DNA of 35,326 nt from Stenotrophomonas sp. PS02289 (lineage in GTDB: Bacteria > Pseudomonadota > Gammaproteobacteria > Xanthomonadales > Xanthomonadaceae): positions 1-35,326 of the forward strand of contig NZ_JASCOZ010000030.1 of NCBI RefSeq assembly GCF_029960115.1, in the 5' to 3' direction. The notes under the pieces are model-generated. The model did not search any database and was not told the origin of the DNA. It worked only from the letters and a program-made list of their open reading frames with translations. This document shows positions 1 to 8,392 of this stretch, in pieces. Made by a program: the position numbers and the translations under genes. Each line of letters begins with the position of its first letter. The first letter of the stretch is position 1.

Positions 1-50
1 CCGTTGGCCGGCCCATGCATCACTGAGGGCCGGCCAACGGCCGGCGCTAC
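1..50. repeat. Paired SMAG/REP palindromes, first one cut by the window edge
   Basis: Positions 28-50 are a complete minus-strand copy of the GTAG-headed REP (the reverse complement starts GTAGCGCCGGCC), with a stem that folds on itself. Positions 1-13 are the tail of a plus-strand copy whose head lies outside the window. The two face each other across about 14 bases, the usual paired arrangement of such elements between genes. The same sequence type recurs at 28074-28096 and 35276-35326. Confidence 0.9.
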
Positions 51-389
51 CGCAACTCCATGTTTCTGTTAGCTTTTCGTTCAACTGCGCGTTCAGGCTG
101 AACCTCGACTGGCGCGCTTGGCCCATTTCAAATGAAACCCTTGAACCTGCCCGAAGGCAGGCGTAGGGTCGGTTGTCCGGGGAGCGATTTTGCGCCCCGG
201 ATGATTGGAGGGCCGGGCCGATGTACCAGGGGCACGCACCACAGCAGTTCGAAGTCCGGATCCCCCGGACGCTGCGTCAGGGTGCACCTGCGGTTTCGGT
301 TGATGCCGGTTGCTCCACCCAAAGCCACGCCCCGCGCCGTCAGGCCGGGGCGTCTTTGTTTCTGCGATACAAGCGATAGGAGGTTCATC
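51..389 (+). other. Gene-free stretch with a candidate structured RNA (about 141-362)
   Basis: No convincing gene lies here. The frame of the DUF465 gene stays open back to 132, but its upstream residues are rich in Arg, Pro and Gly and look non-coding. Several strong inverted repeats follow one another: CCTGCC/GGCAGG with a CGAA loop (146-161), TCCGGGG/CCCCGGA (176-201), and a long interrupted stem (236-285) made of GCACC/GGTGC, GCAG/CTGC and GTCCGG/CCGGAC. Last comes a GC-rich hairpin followed by a T-rich run (327-361). This could be a small RNA with its own terminator, or the regulatory leader of the DUF465 gene. It does not match any riboswitch or housekeeping RNA I can recall. Confidence 0.45.
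327..362 (+). terminator. Terminator-like hairpin before the DUF465 gene
   Basis: ACGCCCCG (327-334) pairs perfectly with CGGGGCGT (346-353), followed by CTTTGTTT. It ends only 16 bases before the AGGAGG ribosome-binding site at 378-383. It therefore either ends an upstream small RNA or acts as an attenuator for the gene. Confidence 0.6.
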
Positions 390-608
390 ATGTTTGAAGG
401 TCAGCCCCAGAGCGAGATCGACGCACGCCGCCAGCGTGACCCGGAATTCAAGGCGCTTTACGAACGGCACCAGAAGTTGAACAAGAAATGCATGGATGCC
501 GAGCTGGGCGTACTTCCGATAGACGGTCAAACCCTGGGCCAGATGAAACGTGAGAAGCTGCTGGCCAAGCAGAAGCTCGAGCGCATGTACGCCTCCCCGC
601 TCCACTGA
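390..608 (+). CDS. DUF465 (YdcH-like) small protein
   Basis: A 72-residue, charged, helix-rich protein rich in Lys, Arg, Glu and Gln, with no signal peptide or membrane segment. Size, the DPEFKALYERHQKLNKK segment (residues 17-33) and a Lys-rich second helix (about residues 51-67) match the DUF465/YdcH family of short coiled-coil proteins. No biochemical role is established for these. The start is fixed by a perfect AGGAGG at 378-383, six bases before the ATG, although the frame is open further upstream. It is monocistronic, preceded by a folded leader with a terminator-like hairpin and followed by a possible weak terminator at 661-687. Family assignment is from memory of the sequence type. 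Confidence 0.8.
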   Translation: MFEGQPQSEIDARRQRDPEFKALYERHQKLNKKCMDAELGVLPIDGQTLGQMKREKLLAKQKLERMYASPLH

Positions 609-660
609 TACCTCACCCACGTCCATACCCAACCGCCGCGGGCGGTGTCCGTCACCTCGT

Positions 661-687
661 CGACGGGCACCGTCCGCGTCGTTTTTT
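661..687 (+). terminator. Possible intrinsic terminator after the DUF465 gene
   Basis: CGACG (661-665) pairs with CGTCG (677-681), with an inner GG/CC extension, and is followed by six T residues (682-687). An alternative stem GACGG/CCGTC lies inside. The stem is short and imperfect, but the T-run is good. Confidence 0.45.
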
Positions 688-749
688 GGGGGCAGAATGT
701 CGGATAATCGGGGGTCCGGCCGCATTGCGGCGCGAATTGATCTGACCCG

Positions 750-2120
750 ATGGCCATCCACTCCTCCGTACTCGAACTCATTGGCAATACCCCCATCGTC
801 AAGGCCCAGCGCCTGGACACCGGGGTGTGCGAGCTCTATCTGAAGCTCGAAAGCGCCAATCCGGGAGGGTCGATCAAGGACCGCATTGGCCTGTCGATGA
901 TCGAGGCCGCCGAGAAGCGCGGCGACCTCAAGCCGGGCGCGACCCTGGTCGAGGGCACCGCCGGCAACACCGGCCTGGGCCTGGCCCTGGTCGCCCAGCA
1001 GAAGGGCTACAAGCTCATTCTGGTGGTGCCCGACAAGATGAGTCGCGAGAAGATCTTCAACCTCAAGGCGATGGGCGCTGAAGTCCGCCTGACCCGCTCG
1101 GACGTGGCCAAGGGTCACCCCGAGTATTACCAGGACATGGCCCAGCGCGTGGCCGAGGAAACCCCCGGCGCGTACTTCATCAACCAGTTCGGCAACCCGG
1201 ACAACCCGGCCGCGCACGAGTTTGGTACCGGTCCGGAAATCCTCGAGCAGATGGGCGGCGAGCTGGACGCCATCGTGTTCGGCTGCGGCAGCTCCGGCAC
1301 CATGACCGGCCTGTCGCGCGCCTTCGCCAAGCTGTCGCCGAAGACCGAGCTGGTGCTGGCTGACCCGGTCGGCTCGATCCTGGCCGAGTACATCAACGAC
1401 GGCAATCTGAACGACAAGTCCGGCAGCTGGCTGGTCGAGGGCATCGGCGAGGACTTCCTGCCGTCCATCTCCGACTTCAGCCGCGTCACCAAGGCCTACC
1501 CGATCACCGACGCGGAAAGCTTCCACACCGCGCGTGAGCTGCTGGGCAAGGAAGGCGTGCTGGGCGGTTCGTCCACCGGCACCCTGCTGGCCGCCGCCCT
1601 GAAATACTGCCGTGAGCAGACCACGCCGAAGAAGGTGCTGGTGCTGGTGCCCGACACCGGCAACAAGTACCTCTCCAAGATGTACAACGACTACTGGATG
1701 CTGGACAACGGCTTCCTGGAGCGTCCGCAGTTCGGCGACCTGCGCGACCTGATCCTGCGCCCGTACGGCCAGCGCGACACCGTTGTGATCGGCCCGAACG
1801 ACCTGCTCACCACCGCCTACCAGCGCATGAAGCTGTACGACGTCTCGCAGCTGCCGGTGATGGAAGGCGACCAGCTGGTCGGCATCGTCGACGAAAGCGA
1901 CGTGCTGCTGCACGTGTACGGCGACGAAGCCCGGTTCCGCGACAAGGTGTCCACCGCCATGGTCAGCAAGCTGGACCGCCTGGACGTGAAGTCGCCGATC
2001 GAGGCCCTGCTGCCGGTATTCGACCGCGGCCAGGTCGCCATCATCATGGACGGTGGCACCTTCCTGGGCCTGATTACCCGGATCGATCTGCTGAACTATC
2101 TGCGTCGACGGGTGCAGTAA
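750..2120 (+). CDS. cbs: Cystathionine beta-synthase
   Basis: Cytoplasmic PLP enzyme that condenses serine (or an activated serine) with homocysteine to give cystathionine, the first step of reverse transsulfuration. The 456 residues hold a fold-type II PLP domain (about 1-320) followed by a C-terminal CBS-domain pair (about 335-456). The PLP lysine is K43 in the SIKDR motif, the substrate loop GTAGNTG is at 69-75, and the PLP phosphate loop GCGSSGT is at 178-184. A plain cysteine synthase would be about 310 residues without CBS domains, which favours CBS. No clear Shine-Dalgarno precedes the ATG. A good terminator follows at 2131-2155, so it is transcribed alone. metB lies about 8 kb away on the other strand. 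Confidence 0.9.
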   Translation: MAIHSSVLELIGNTPIVKAQRLDTGVCELYLKLESANPGGSIKDRIGLSMIEAAEKRGDLKPGATLVEGTAGNTGLGLALVAQQKGYKLILVVPDKMSREKIFNLKAMGAEVRLTRSDVAKGHPEYYQDMAQRVAEETPGAYFINQFGNPDNPAAHEFGTGPEILEQMGGELDAIVFGCGSSGTMTGLSRAFAKLSPKTELVLADPVGSILAEYINDGNLNDKSGSWLVEGIGEDFLPSISDFSRVTKAYPITDAESFHTARELLGKEGVLGGSSTGTLLAAALKYCREQTTPKKVLVLVPDTGNKYLSKMYNDYWMLDNGFLERPQFGDLRDLILRPYGQRDTVVIGPNDLLTTAYQRMKLYDVSQLPVMEGDQLVGIVDESDVLLHVYGDEARFRDKVSTAMVSKLDRLDVKSPIEALLPVFDRGQVAIIMDGGTFLGLITRIDLLNYLRRRVQ

Positions 2121-2130
2121 CCGTTGTCTC

Positions 2131-2155
2131 CGGACCGGATAACGGGTCCGTTTTT
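2131..2155 (+). terminator. Intrinsic terminator of cbs
   Basis: CGGACC (2131-2136) pairs with GGTCCG (2145-2150), with an 8-base loop and TTTTT (2151-2155), 10 bases after the cbs stop codon. Confidence 0.8.
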
Positions 2156-2231
2156 CTGGTTGCGCGCACTGCGCGTGACCCGCTGATCACCCGCGGTGGC
2201 ATTGCTCGTCGCGCTCAACAGAGAATTCCTG

Positions 2232-3215
2232 ATGGTTGCCAAGATCGCCGTAGTCATTCCCAGCTACAAAGTGAAGGAACACATTCTGGGGGTCATCGCG
2301 GCTGTCGGGCCTGAAGTAGGCCGCATCTACGTGGTTGACGATTGCTGCCCTGTCGGGAGTGGTGATTTCGTCGAAGCGAACTGTGCCGATCCCCGCGTCG
2401 TGGTGCTGCGACACCAGGTCAATCAAGGGGTGGGAGGCGCGGTGATGACCGGCTATCAGGCGGCCATCGAAGAGGGCGTGGACATCATCGTCAAGGTGGA
2501 CGGGGATGGACAGATGGATCCTGCGTTGATCCCCAATTTTGTGGCGCCGATTCTTGCCGGTGAGGCCGATTACACGAAGGGTAATCGCTTCTACGATCTT
2601 GAGCGCATCAGCCAGATGCCGAAGCTGCGGCTCTTCGGCAATGCGGGGCTTTCGTTCCTGACCAAGCTTTCTTCCGGCTACTGGAACCTGTTTGATCCCA
2701 CCAACGGCTACACGGCCATTCACCGTAACGTGGCAAGCCACCTTCCGATGGCCAAGATCAGCCGGCGCTACTTCTTCGAGACAGACATGCTGTTCCGGTT
2801 GAACACACTCCGCGCTGTGGTCATGGACGTGCCCATGCATGCCAAGTACGGCGATGAGGTCAGCAACCTCAAGATCTCCCAGGTGTTGAGCGAGTTTCTT
2901 ACAAAGAATCTACGCAACTTCTGCAAGCGTGTCTTCTACAACTACTATCTGCGCAATCTTTCGCTTGCTTCACTCGAACTGCCGGCCGGGCTGATCCTGC
3001 TGCTGTTTGGCACCGTGTACGGTCTTCAGCATTGGCTGTTCAGTATCGATAGCGGCCAGGTTGCTTCCAGCGGCACGGTGATGTTGGCGGCCATGCCGGT
3101 GCTGGTCGGCGTGCAGTTCCTGTTGGCATTCTTCGGCCAGGACATCGCGTCCACGCCGCGTCATGCCATCCATAGGCGTCTGGATCGCTCCGCACTTTCC
3201 AAGGATCAGGCATGA
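2232..3215 (+). CDS. GT2 family glycosyltransferase (polyprenyl-phosphate sugar synthase type)
   Basis: A 327-residue inner-membrane enzyme of the dolichol-phosphate-mannose-synthase/GtrB class of GT2, which transfers a sugar from a nucleotide donor to undecaprenyl phosphate at the cytoplasmic face. The GT-A start VVIPSYK is at 7-13, VVDD at 34-37, and the metal-binding DGDGQMDP at 90-97. Two hydrophobic segments near the C terminus (about 246-266 and 280-304) are typical of the GtrB type. I chose the ATG at 2232 because the conserved fold begins directly after it; the 12 extra upstream residues (from 2196) add nothing family-like. The Shine-Dalgarno is weak. Its stop overlaps the next gene's start (ATGA), so the two are translationally coupled. 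The sugar cannot be told from sequence. Confidence 0.85.
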   Translation: MVAKIAVVIPSYKVKEHILGVIAAVGPEVGRIYVVDDCCPVGSGDFVEANCADPRVVVLRHQVNQGVGGAVMTGYQAAIEEGVDIIVKVDGDGQMDPALIPNFVAPILAGEADYTKGNRFYDLERISQMPKLRLFGNAGLSFLTKLSSGYWNLFDPTNGYTAIHRNVASHLPMAKISRRYFFETDMLFRLNTLRAVVMDVPMHAKYGDEVSNLKISQVLSEFLTKNLRNFCKRVFYNYYLRNLSLASLELPAGLILLLFGTVYGLQHWLFSIDSGQVASSGTVMLAAMPVLVGVQFLLAFFGQDIASTPRHAIHRRLDRSALSKDQA

Positions 3216-5011
3216 TGCGTGTCGTTGCTCAGCAGGAGGTCAAGGCTCCACAGGCGTGGCCCCTTTTCCTGATCGCCATGTTCATGTTGAGTCTGGTGTT
3301 CTCCGCGTTGACCCCGCCATTCCAGGCGCCGGACGAATTCGATCACGTCAAACGTGCTTACATGCTGGGCCAGGGGCGGATCCTGCTGGATTCAGTCAAT
3401 GGTTCTCCGTCGGGCGGCGAAGTGGATAACGGGCTTCTCCAGTACATGGAGAGTTTCGTGCCGATCAAGGGTGTGGCGGCACGAAAGATGTCCAGCGACG
3501 AACTGCTCAATGCAGGTGGCGTGAAGTGGCAGGGGGCGTCCACCTTCCAGACCCCCGTCGGGACGGCCTATTACTTTCCCCTGATGTACGCGCCCCAGGC
3601 GATGGGGCTGGCGGTGGGCAAGGCGTTGGACATGAGCGTAGCCAAGTCATACCGGCTGGCGCGCGCATTCTCCCTGTTCGTCTCGATGCTGCTGCTGGCA
3701 TTGGCATTCCGGCTCTATCGACCATCGGCAGCCGTCCTTGCGATCCTCGCGTTGCCCATGACGCTGTTCCTGTTCGGATCGGCAGTACTTGATCCGATGT
3801 CCACCGCGGTTGCGATCGTTGCCGTCGCGGCGTTCATGCGGATATCAGTAGACCGGGAGGCTACCGCACCCTGGGTATTCAATGTTTTTGCGGCGAGCGT
3901 CCTGCTGGTGTGTGCATGCCGGGCGAACATGTTGCCCTTGCTGCTCCTGCCCTTCGTGGCCTGGTGGTTCGTGCGCGATCGGCGTCTGCTTTACGTGGCG
4001 ATCGGCGTTGCTGTGTTCGCGCTCGCGTGGACGTTGTTCACTGTGAAGACGACGGTGTATCCACCTAATCCGGGCCGCGGCGACCATGCTGCAAGGCTGC
4101 TCCACCTGTTGACCCACCCTGGCGAGCTGTTTGGCATTCTTTTCGCCACCTGGACCGACCGCGGCCGGATGTCCTTCTATGCCGTGTCCTTCCTGGGCGT
4201 TCTGGGTTGGCTGGATACGCCGTTCGGAGTGTCGTTCTATCGTGCGATGGGCGTAGCGCTGGCTGCAATTTCGCTGCTGTCGATCTCCATCGAGGGATGG
4301 CGCGAGAACGCCCAGGCGCGCATTGCATTGATAGTGGTCAGCCTCTCAGCTGTACTGATGACCTTCCTGGCGTTGCTCGTACAGTGGACCGACCCCACCT
4401 CTCCCACGGTGGATGGGGTGCAGGGAAGGTATCTGGTCATTCCGGCTATCTGTCTGCTTTATGCACTGACCACCGAAGCACGTCCGCGCGCTGACATCCG
4501 CTTCTACGCCACTCATGCGCTCCTCGCGCTTTTCCTCTGCGTAGGCGCATACGCGACGGCCAGCATCCTCGTCCAGCGCTATCACACCGCTGCTGCACAG
4601 CCTGAGCTGCCGATGGAGGAACTCAAGCCTTCTCCCGGATTGACCCGGGAGGATGCCGTTGAGCTGCATCTTTTGCCTGCCCAGGAGGAAGATCCGGAAG
4701 TGCTGACCTCCATTGCCGTCCGCTTTGGGACCTATATGACCCAACATGCTGGCCAGGCCAAACTGCGCATGTGGACGGACAGTGGCGAGGCGACTGAAAT
4801 CCCGTTCGAGCTGTCCGAACTCGTGGACAACGAGTATCGAGAGTTCCCATTGGACGGCAAGCGCTATGTCGGCGGGGAGATCAAGTCGATCAGCGGCGAC
4901 GGTGTAAGCGTGTGGGAAAGCCGGGACCAGGAAGATACGGCGACAAGCTGCGTTCTGCTGAAGACGGCAGAGAGCAAAGTGCGGCTGCCCCGGGCTTGCC
5001 CCCGTCCCTGA
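3212..5011 (+). CDS. DUF2142 polytopic membrane protein, probable GT-C type glycosyltransferase
   Basis: A 599-residue inner-membrane protein. A first transmembrane segment (about 11-30) is followed by PFQAPDEFDHVKRAYML (33-49), the acidic first-loop signature of DUF2142. About ten further hydrophobic helices run to about residue 455. The last 140 residues are soluble and probably periplasmic. DUF2142 proteins resemble GT-C transferases that take sugar from a polyprenyl-phosphate carrier on the periplasmic side; the function is inferred from fold and context. The start overlaps the stop of the GT2 gene by four bases, so this pair probably makes and uses the same lipid-linked sugar. Acceptor and sugar are unknown. 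It is convergent with the large glycosyltransferase gene, with a strong hairpin between them. Confidence 0.8.
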   Translation: MMRVVAQQEVKAPQAWPLFLIAMFMLSLVFSALTPPFQAPDEFDHVKRAYMLGQGRILLDSVNGSPSGGEVDNGLLQYMESFVPIKGVAARKMSSDELLNAGGVKWQGASTFQTPVGTAYYFPLMYAPQAMGLAVGKALDMSVAKSYRLARAFSLFVSMLLLALAFRLYRPSAAVLAILALPMTLFLFGSAVLDPMSTAVAIVAVAAFMRISVDREATAPWVFNVFAASVLLVCACRANMLPLLLLPFVAWWFVRDRRLLYVAIGVAVFALAWTLFTVKTTVYPPNPGRGDHAARLLHLLTHPGELFGILFATWTDRGRMSFYAVSFLGVLGWLDTPFGVSFYRAMGVALAAISLLSISIEGWRENAQARIALIVVSLSAVLMTFLALLVQWTDPTSPTVDGVQGRYLVIPAICLLYALTTEARPRADIRFYATHALLALFLCVGAYATASILVQRYHTAAAQPELPMEELKPSPGLTREDAVELHLLPAQEEDPEVLTSIAVRFGTYMTQHAGQAKLRMWTDSGEATEIPFELSELVDNEYREFPLDGKRYVGGEIKSISGDGVSVWESRDQEDTATSCVLLKTAESKVRLPRACPRP

Positions 5012-5015
5012 AAGC

Positions 5016-5043
5016 TGCCCCCGCCGCCAAGTGGGCGGGGGCA
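5016..5043. terminator. GC-rich hairpin between convergent genes
   Basis: TGCCCCCGCC (5016-5025) pairs perfectly with GGCGGGGGCA (5034-5043). There is no T-run on either strand, so it is a likely transcription-stopping or mRNA-end hairpin but not a classical terminator. It lies between the stop codons at 5011 and 5062. Confidence 0.5.
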
Positions 5044-5061
5044 TCCATCAGACACTGATGT

Positions 5062-8000
5062 TCACATCAAGGGTGCGCGCCATTGCACAGGATGGCGCGA
5101 GATCACGTCCTGCAGGTAGCCGGTCAGTTCCAACGCCTGTTCCTGGAACAGGCGGACCATATCGACGTGCGGATTCCGGTAGCCATCCAGCTGCGCCGGA
5201 TTATCCAGCAAGCGCTCCAGTGCCTTCCTCAGCTCCGTGCCATCGTCATTGAGCGGAATGACGTTGCCATTCTCTCCGTCGACGATGTCTTCGATGACAC
5301 CGCCGGCATCCGTTGCAATGACCCAGACGTCACGGATCAGCGCTTCACGCACGGAAAGTCCAAAGCTCTCCTTCCACTGCGTGGGGAACAGCAGTACGTC
5401 GATGTTTCCGAAGAAGTCGTCGATGTTCTCCTGGTTGTAAGCCGGAACCGTCTTGAAGGTTCCCGGCACCTTCCAGTTCTCTTCGAAGATCGACTGGCGT
5501 CCGAGATTCAACTCGTTGTCGACGACGCGCAGTTCGTAATTCACGTGCTGGGGAAGCTCGCGAAGTGCCTTCTTGATCAGGTTGCTGCCCTTGATCGGGC
5601 CTTCGCCGCCAACGAAGCCGAAGCGAATCGGCCGTTGGCTGGGGGGCGACCGTCGGTTCTCGGTGCGTGGCGGCACGATGCCATTCTTGTTCACGACCAA
5701 GCGACCGGGGTCGAAACCATTGTCCGCATAGATTCCCATGAAGAACTGGCTCGGCGAGAGCATCAAAGCCGCGCCTGTCAGGACCTCGTGAAGGCGATGC
5801 TGGCGGTATGGATTCATTGCCGGATTTGGAACGCAGCGCGAACAGACATCCAGATCAACCTTGCGCTGATAGCAGTACCGCCCCTCGTTGTTCACCATGA
5901 ACTGCCTGTCGCAGATCCACCATGCGTCGTGGAGGGTTACCACGAACGGGATCCCCTCGTCCTGGCAGGCTTCGGCAATCTGGATGCCAATGCCCTGGAT
6001 CGAGTGGATGTGAACTACGTCCGGACGCCACGAGCGAAGCACTTCGCGGAAGCCGATGACTGCGTAGGGATTGTCGAACTGATTGACCGGGTCGCTTTCA
6101 TGGGGCAGCCCGATGGCGAACACCTCTGCGGCGGACGAGCGATAACGCGTCACCTTGTAGGCGTGCACGTCGGTAATCGGCAATGAGGTGAACATGCCAT
6201 ATTCGAGGTCGCCGTTGGCATTGATCAGTCGTGCCATCTGTTCCGCAACGATCGTGGCACCGCCAAAGCTGCGCGGTTCAAAGAAGATGTTCACTCCCAG
6301 TACGCGCGGCCTGCTGCGCTTCACTGGCGGTAGGGCGTCGGTGAGCAGCGGCTGCATCCGGCGTTCCGCGATGGCGTGAGGGGTGTAATCCTCCATCACA
6401 TGCAGACGTGCCCGCTCACCGATCTCACGGCGCATCGTGGGATTGCCGAGTAAGGCAAGCAAATGCTCTTCCCACTCCTTGGGTGTCGTCGCCAGCATTC
6501 CGGTCACGCCATGCGTGATGGTCTCGCGATACTCGATGGTGGGGCTGCATACGCTCGGAATGCCGAGAATCGCAGCTTCAAGATACTTGATGTTGGACTT
6601 CGCGTCGTTGAAGACGGTGTCTTCCAGCGGCGCGATGTTGACCTGGCACTTGGCCAGGCGCTTCATGTACGTGCTGTAATCCGAGGGAGGCAGGCGTTCC
6701 ACCTGTGCGTCGAACGCCTTGAACTCCGGAGGAAGATTAAGGTGGCCGATGATGGTGAGGCGCGCGTCGTAGCGCTTCTTCAGCACGGCAAGGATGCCCG
6801 CCGCCGCTGCCTTGAAGTCGGCATCATGGGCCTTCGATCCGGAGCCGTAGACAATACGGACAAGGCCATCACCGCGAGGCGGAGCGGCCTCGATCTCTTC
6901 TGCGGCCTCCAGCGTTTCCACATCCAGGGCGTTCTCGACGACCCAGGTACGTTCCACGCCAACCTGCTTCATCGCGTCTGCCAGTGCAATGGTCGAGGAG
7001 ATGCACTCTCCGCAGGCCAGCATCGCTTGCCGGTACAGCGGGACGCCTGCCAGCAGCCCCTTCTTGAGCTGTGGGCTGAGATCGTGGATGTTGGAGTTGT
7101 TGAGATAGTGCTCACGATCAAAGATGAGGTCATCCACCTCCCAGAACGTGCGCACGCCCAGCTTCTTGGCCAGTGCGATTGTTTCCAACTGGTCCGGATA
7201 GCCGGGTACACGGTAGAAGATGGCAACACTGTGGGTGTTGAGCAGGCTGCGGGTGGATACCGTATCTGTCCAGTTGACGATCGTGCAGTCGACACCAAGC
7301 TCGCGGATCATCTGCTGCTTCTGCAGCACGCGGTACTTCAGGCACTGCGCCAGCCCAAGCTCGGCGACCAGCAGCACGCGCTGCTCCAGCGACTCGGTGG
7401 CAGCGGTTGCGGCAGGCAGCGCGTGGGTGGGTTTAAGTTTCCACGAGCGGCCGGGCTGCACGGAGGAGAGCAGCGAGGCAGGGTTGCGCAGTTGTTCCAG
7501 AATTCGGCGGCCGGCCTGTCGCACACCTTGCTCGCGGGTGATCCGCGCCGTCGTACGGGCCATCTGAAGCATTCGCATGACCAGATTGCGAATGCGCCGG
7601 ACCGCGATGGTGGTGATGCGCAGTGGCGCGGTGATTCGCCAAGAGCGAGATGCCAGCAGGGCGCTGATCTGCGCCTGCGCGGCGCGCAGGTTCGACTGTG
7701 TGGCCTGGTGGCCGACAGCGGACGTCTGGCCGGTGCGACGCAACGCGATGATTCGGCGCTCTGCTTTCATCAACAGTTCTGCGGCCTGTTCATACGCCGC
7801 TCGCTGACGGTCGGCATTCAGTTCCACCTGTGCAAGACGCAGGCGTTCTTCCTGCAGCAGTGCGATGGCGTCGTCCAGCGTAAGGTCGTCTGGCAGGGCC
7901 GGGACCTCGACGGCTGCCACGGGCTTGTCGAGCATGGAACTCGGCAGCGCTGAGCCAATCAGCCAATGCAGTCCGTCACCAAGTGTGGCCATGGGTACGG

Positions 8001-8346
8001 GGCAATCGCGTGGCGGAATTCCGTGCAATACCAGGACGCCGTCCGCGCCCAGGCGCTTGACCCAGTCCATCAGCTGCCAACTGTCTGCAACGGTGTTGGC
8101 GTCCAGCATCATCATCCAACGGCCCGGGTAGTGCTCGCCCAGGCTCGTGGGGTGCTGCACGTCAAGAATGCTGATCCGGCGCGTCTCTGCCCACTTGATG
8201 AGGCTGCTGAAAACCGGTGACGACGCGCGTGCCGCGCGGATCACGGTGGTTGGTGTCAAGGTTTCCAACAACCACTTGCCGCGCTGCTCGGCATCCATGT
8301 CTGCGATGGAGCTGGTTGGCGTGTTGGAAGTGTCCGGCGTCGTCAT
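5062..8346 (-). CDS. Large multi-domain glycosyltransferase (two GT-B domains), O-polysaccharide synthesis
   Basis: A 1094-residue cytoplasmic protein. Residues 1 to about 150 form a domain I cannot name. Residues about 160-260 are a charged coiled-coil-like linker ending in the SWRITAPLR motif often seen in large O-antigen glycosyltransferases. Residues about 330-665 are a first GT-B domain, ending in a KYLEAAILGIPSV segment and a GVTG turn. Residues about 670-1085 are a second, GT4-like domain with HIHSIQG, VVTLHDAWWICD and the ESFGLSVREAL donor-site motif. Two transferase modules in one chain suit synthesis of a repeating two-linkage polymer. It lies directly downstream of wzm-wzt on the same strand, so it is presumably co-transcribed and makes the exported glycan. 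Linkage and sugars cannot be read, though rhamnose and mannose precursors are encoded nearby. Confidence 0.85.
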   Translation of the reverse strand: MTTPDTSNTPTSSIADMDAEQRGKWLLETLTPTTVIRAARASSPVFSSLIKWAETRRISILDVQHPTSLGEHYPGRWMMMLDANTVADSWQLMDWVKRLGADGVLVLHGIPPRDCPVPMATLGDGLHWLIGSALPSSMLDKPVAAVEVPALPDDLTLDDAIALLQEERLRLAQVELNADRQRAAYEQAAELLMKAERRIIALRRTGQTSAVGHQATQSNLRAAQAQISALLASRSWRITAPLRITTIAVRRIRNLVMRMLQMARTTARITREQGVRQAGRRILEQLRNPASLLSSVQPGRSWKLKPTHALPAATAATESLEQRVLLVAELGLAQCLKYRVLQKQQMIRELGVDCTIVNWTDTVSTRSLLNTHSVAIFYRVPGYPDQLETIALAKKLGVRTFWEVDDLIFDREHYLNNSNIHDLSPQLKKGLLAGVPLYRQAMLACGECISSTIALADAMKQVGVERTWVVENALDVETLEAAEEIEAAPPRGDGLVRIVYGSGSKAHDADFKAAAAGILAVLKKRYDARLTIIGHLNLPPEFKAFDAQVERLPPSDYSTYMKRLAKCQVNIAPLEDTVFNDAKSNIKYLEAAILGIPSVCSPTIEYRETITHGVTGMLATTPKEWEEHLLALLGNPTMRREIGERARLHVMEDYTPHAIAERRMQPLLTDALPPVKRSRPRVLGVNIFFEPRSFGGATIVAEQMARLINANGDLEYGMFTSLPITDVHAYKVTRYRSSAAEVFAIGLPHESDPVNQFDNPYAVIGFREVLRSWRPDVVHIHSIQGIGIQIAEACQDEGIPFVVTLHDAWWICDRQFMVNNEGRYCYQRKVDLDVCSRCVPNPAMNPYRQHRLHEVLTGAALMLSPSQFFMGIYADNGFDPGRLVVNKNGIVPPRTENRRSPPSQRPIRFGFVGGEGPIKGSNLIKKALRELPQHVNYELRVVDNELNLGRQSIFEENWKVPGTFKTVPAYNQENIDDFFGNIDVLLFPTQWKESFGLSVREALIRDVWVIATDAGGVIEDIVDGENGNVIPLNDDGTELRKALERLLDNPAQLDGYRNPHVDMVRLFQEQALELTGYLQDVISRHPVQWRAPLM

Positions 8347-8392
8347 TCAAATTGTTCCTGGCTTTGGCATTGCATCCCTTCTGGTGACATCG

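Noticed and set aside
231..285. Cyclic-di-GMP (GEMM) riboswitch or tRNA-like T-arm
   Set aside because: CACGCAC and TTCGAA look superficially similar, but the conserved GEMM core and a complementary T-stem are missing.
132..389. N-terminal extension of the DUF465 protein
   Set aside because: The added residues are Arg/Pro-rich and unlike the family, the region is full of RNA hairpins, and the perfect Shine-Dalgarno fixes the start at 390.
93..1913. A 606-residue open frame on the minus strand
   Set aside because: Antisense to cbs and the DUF465 gene; low-complexity composition without motifs.
5083..7953. Long plus-strand frames over the large glycosyltransferase
   Set aside because: Shadows of a gene with clear GT-B motifs on the other strand.
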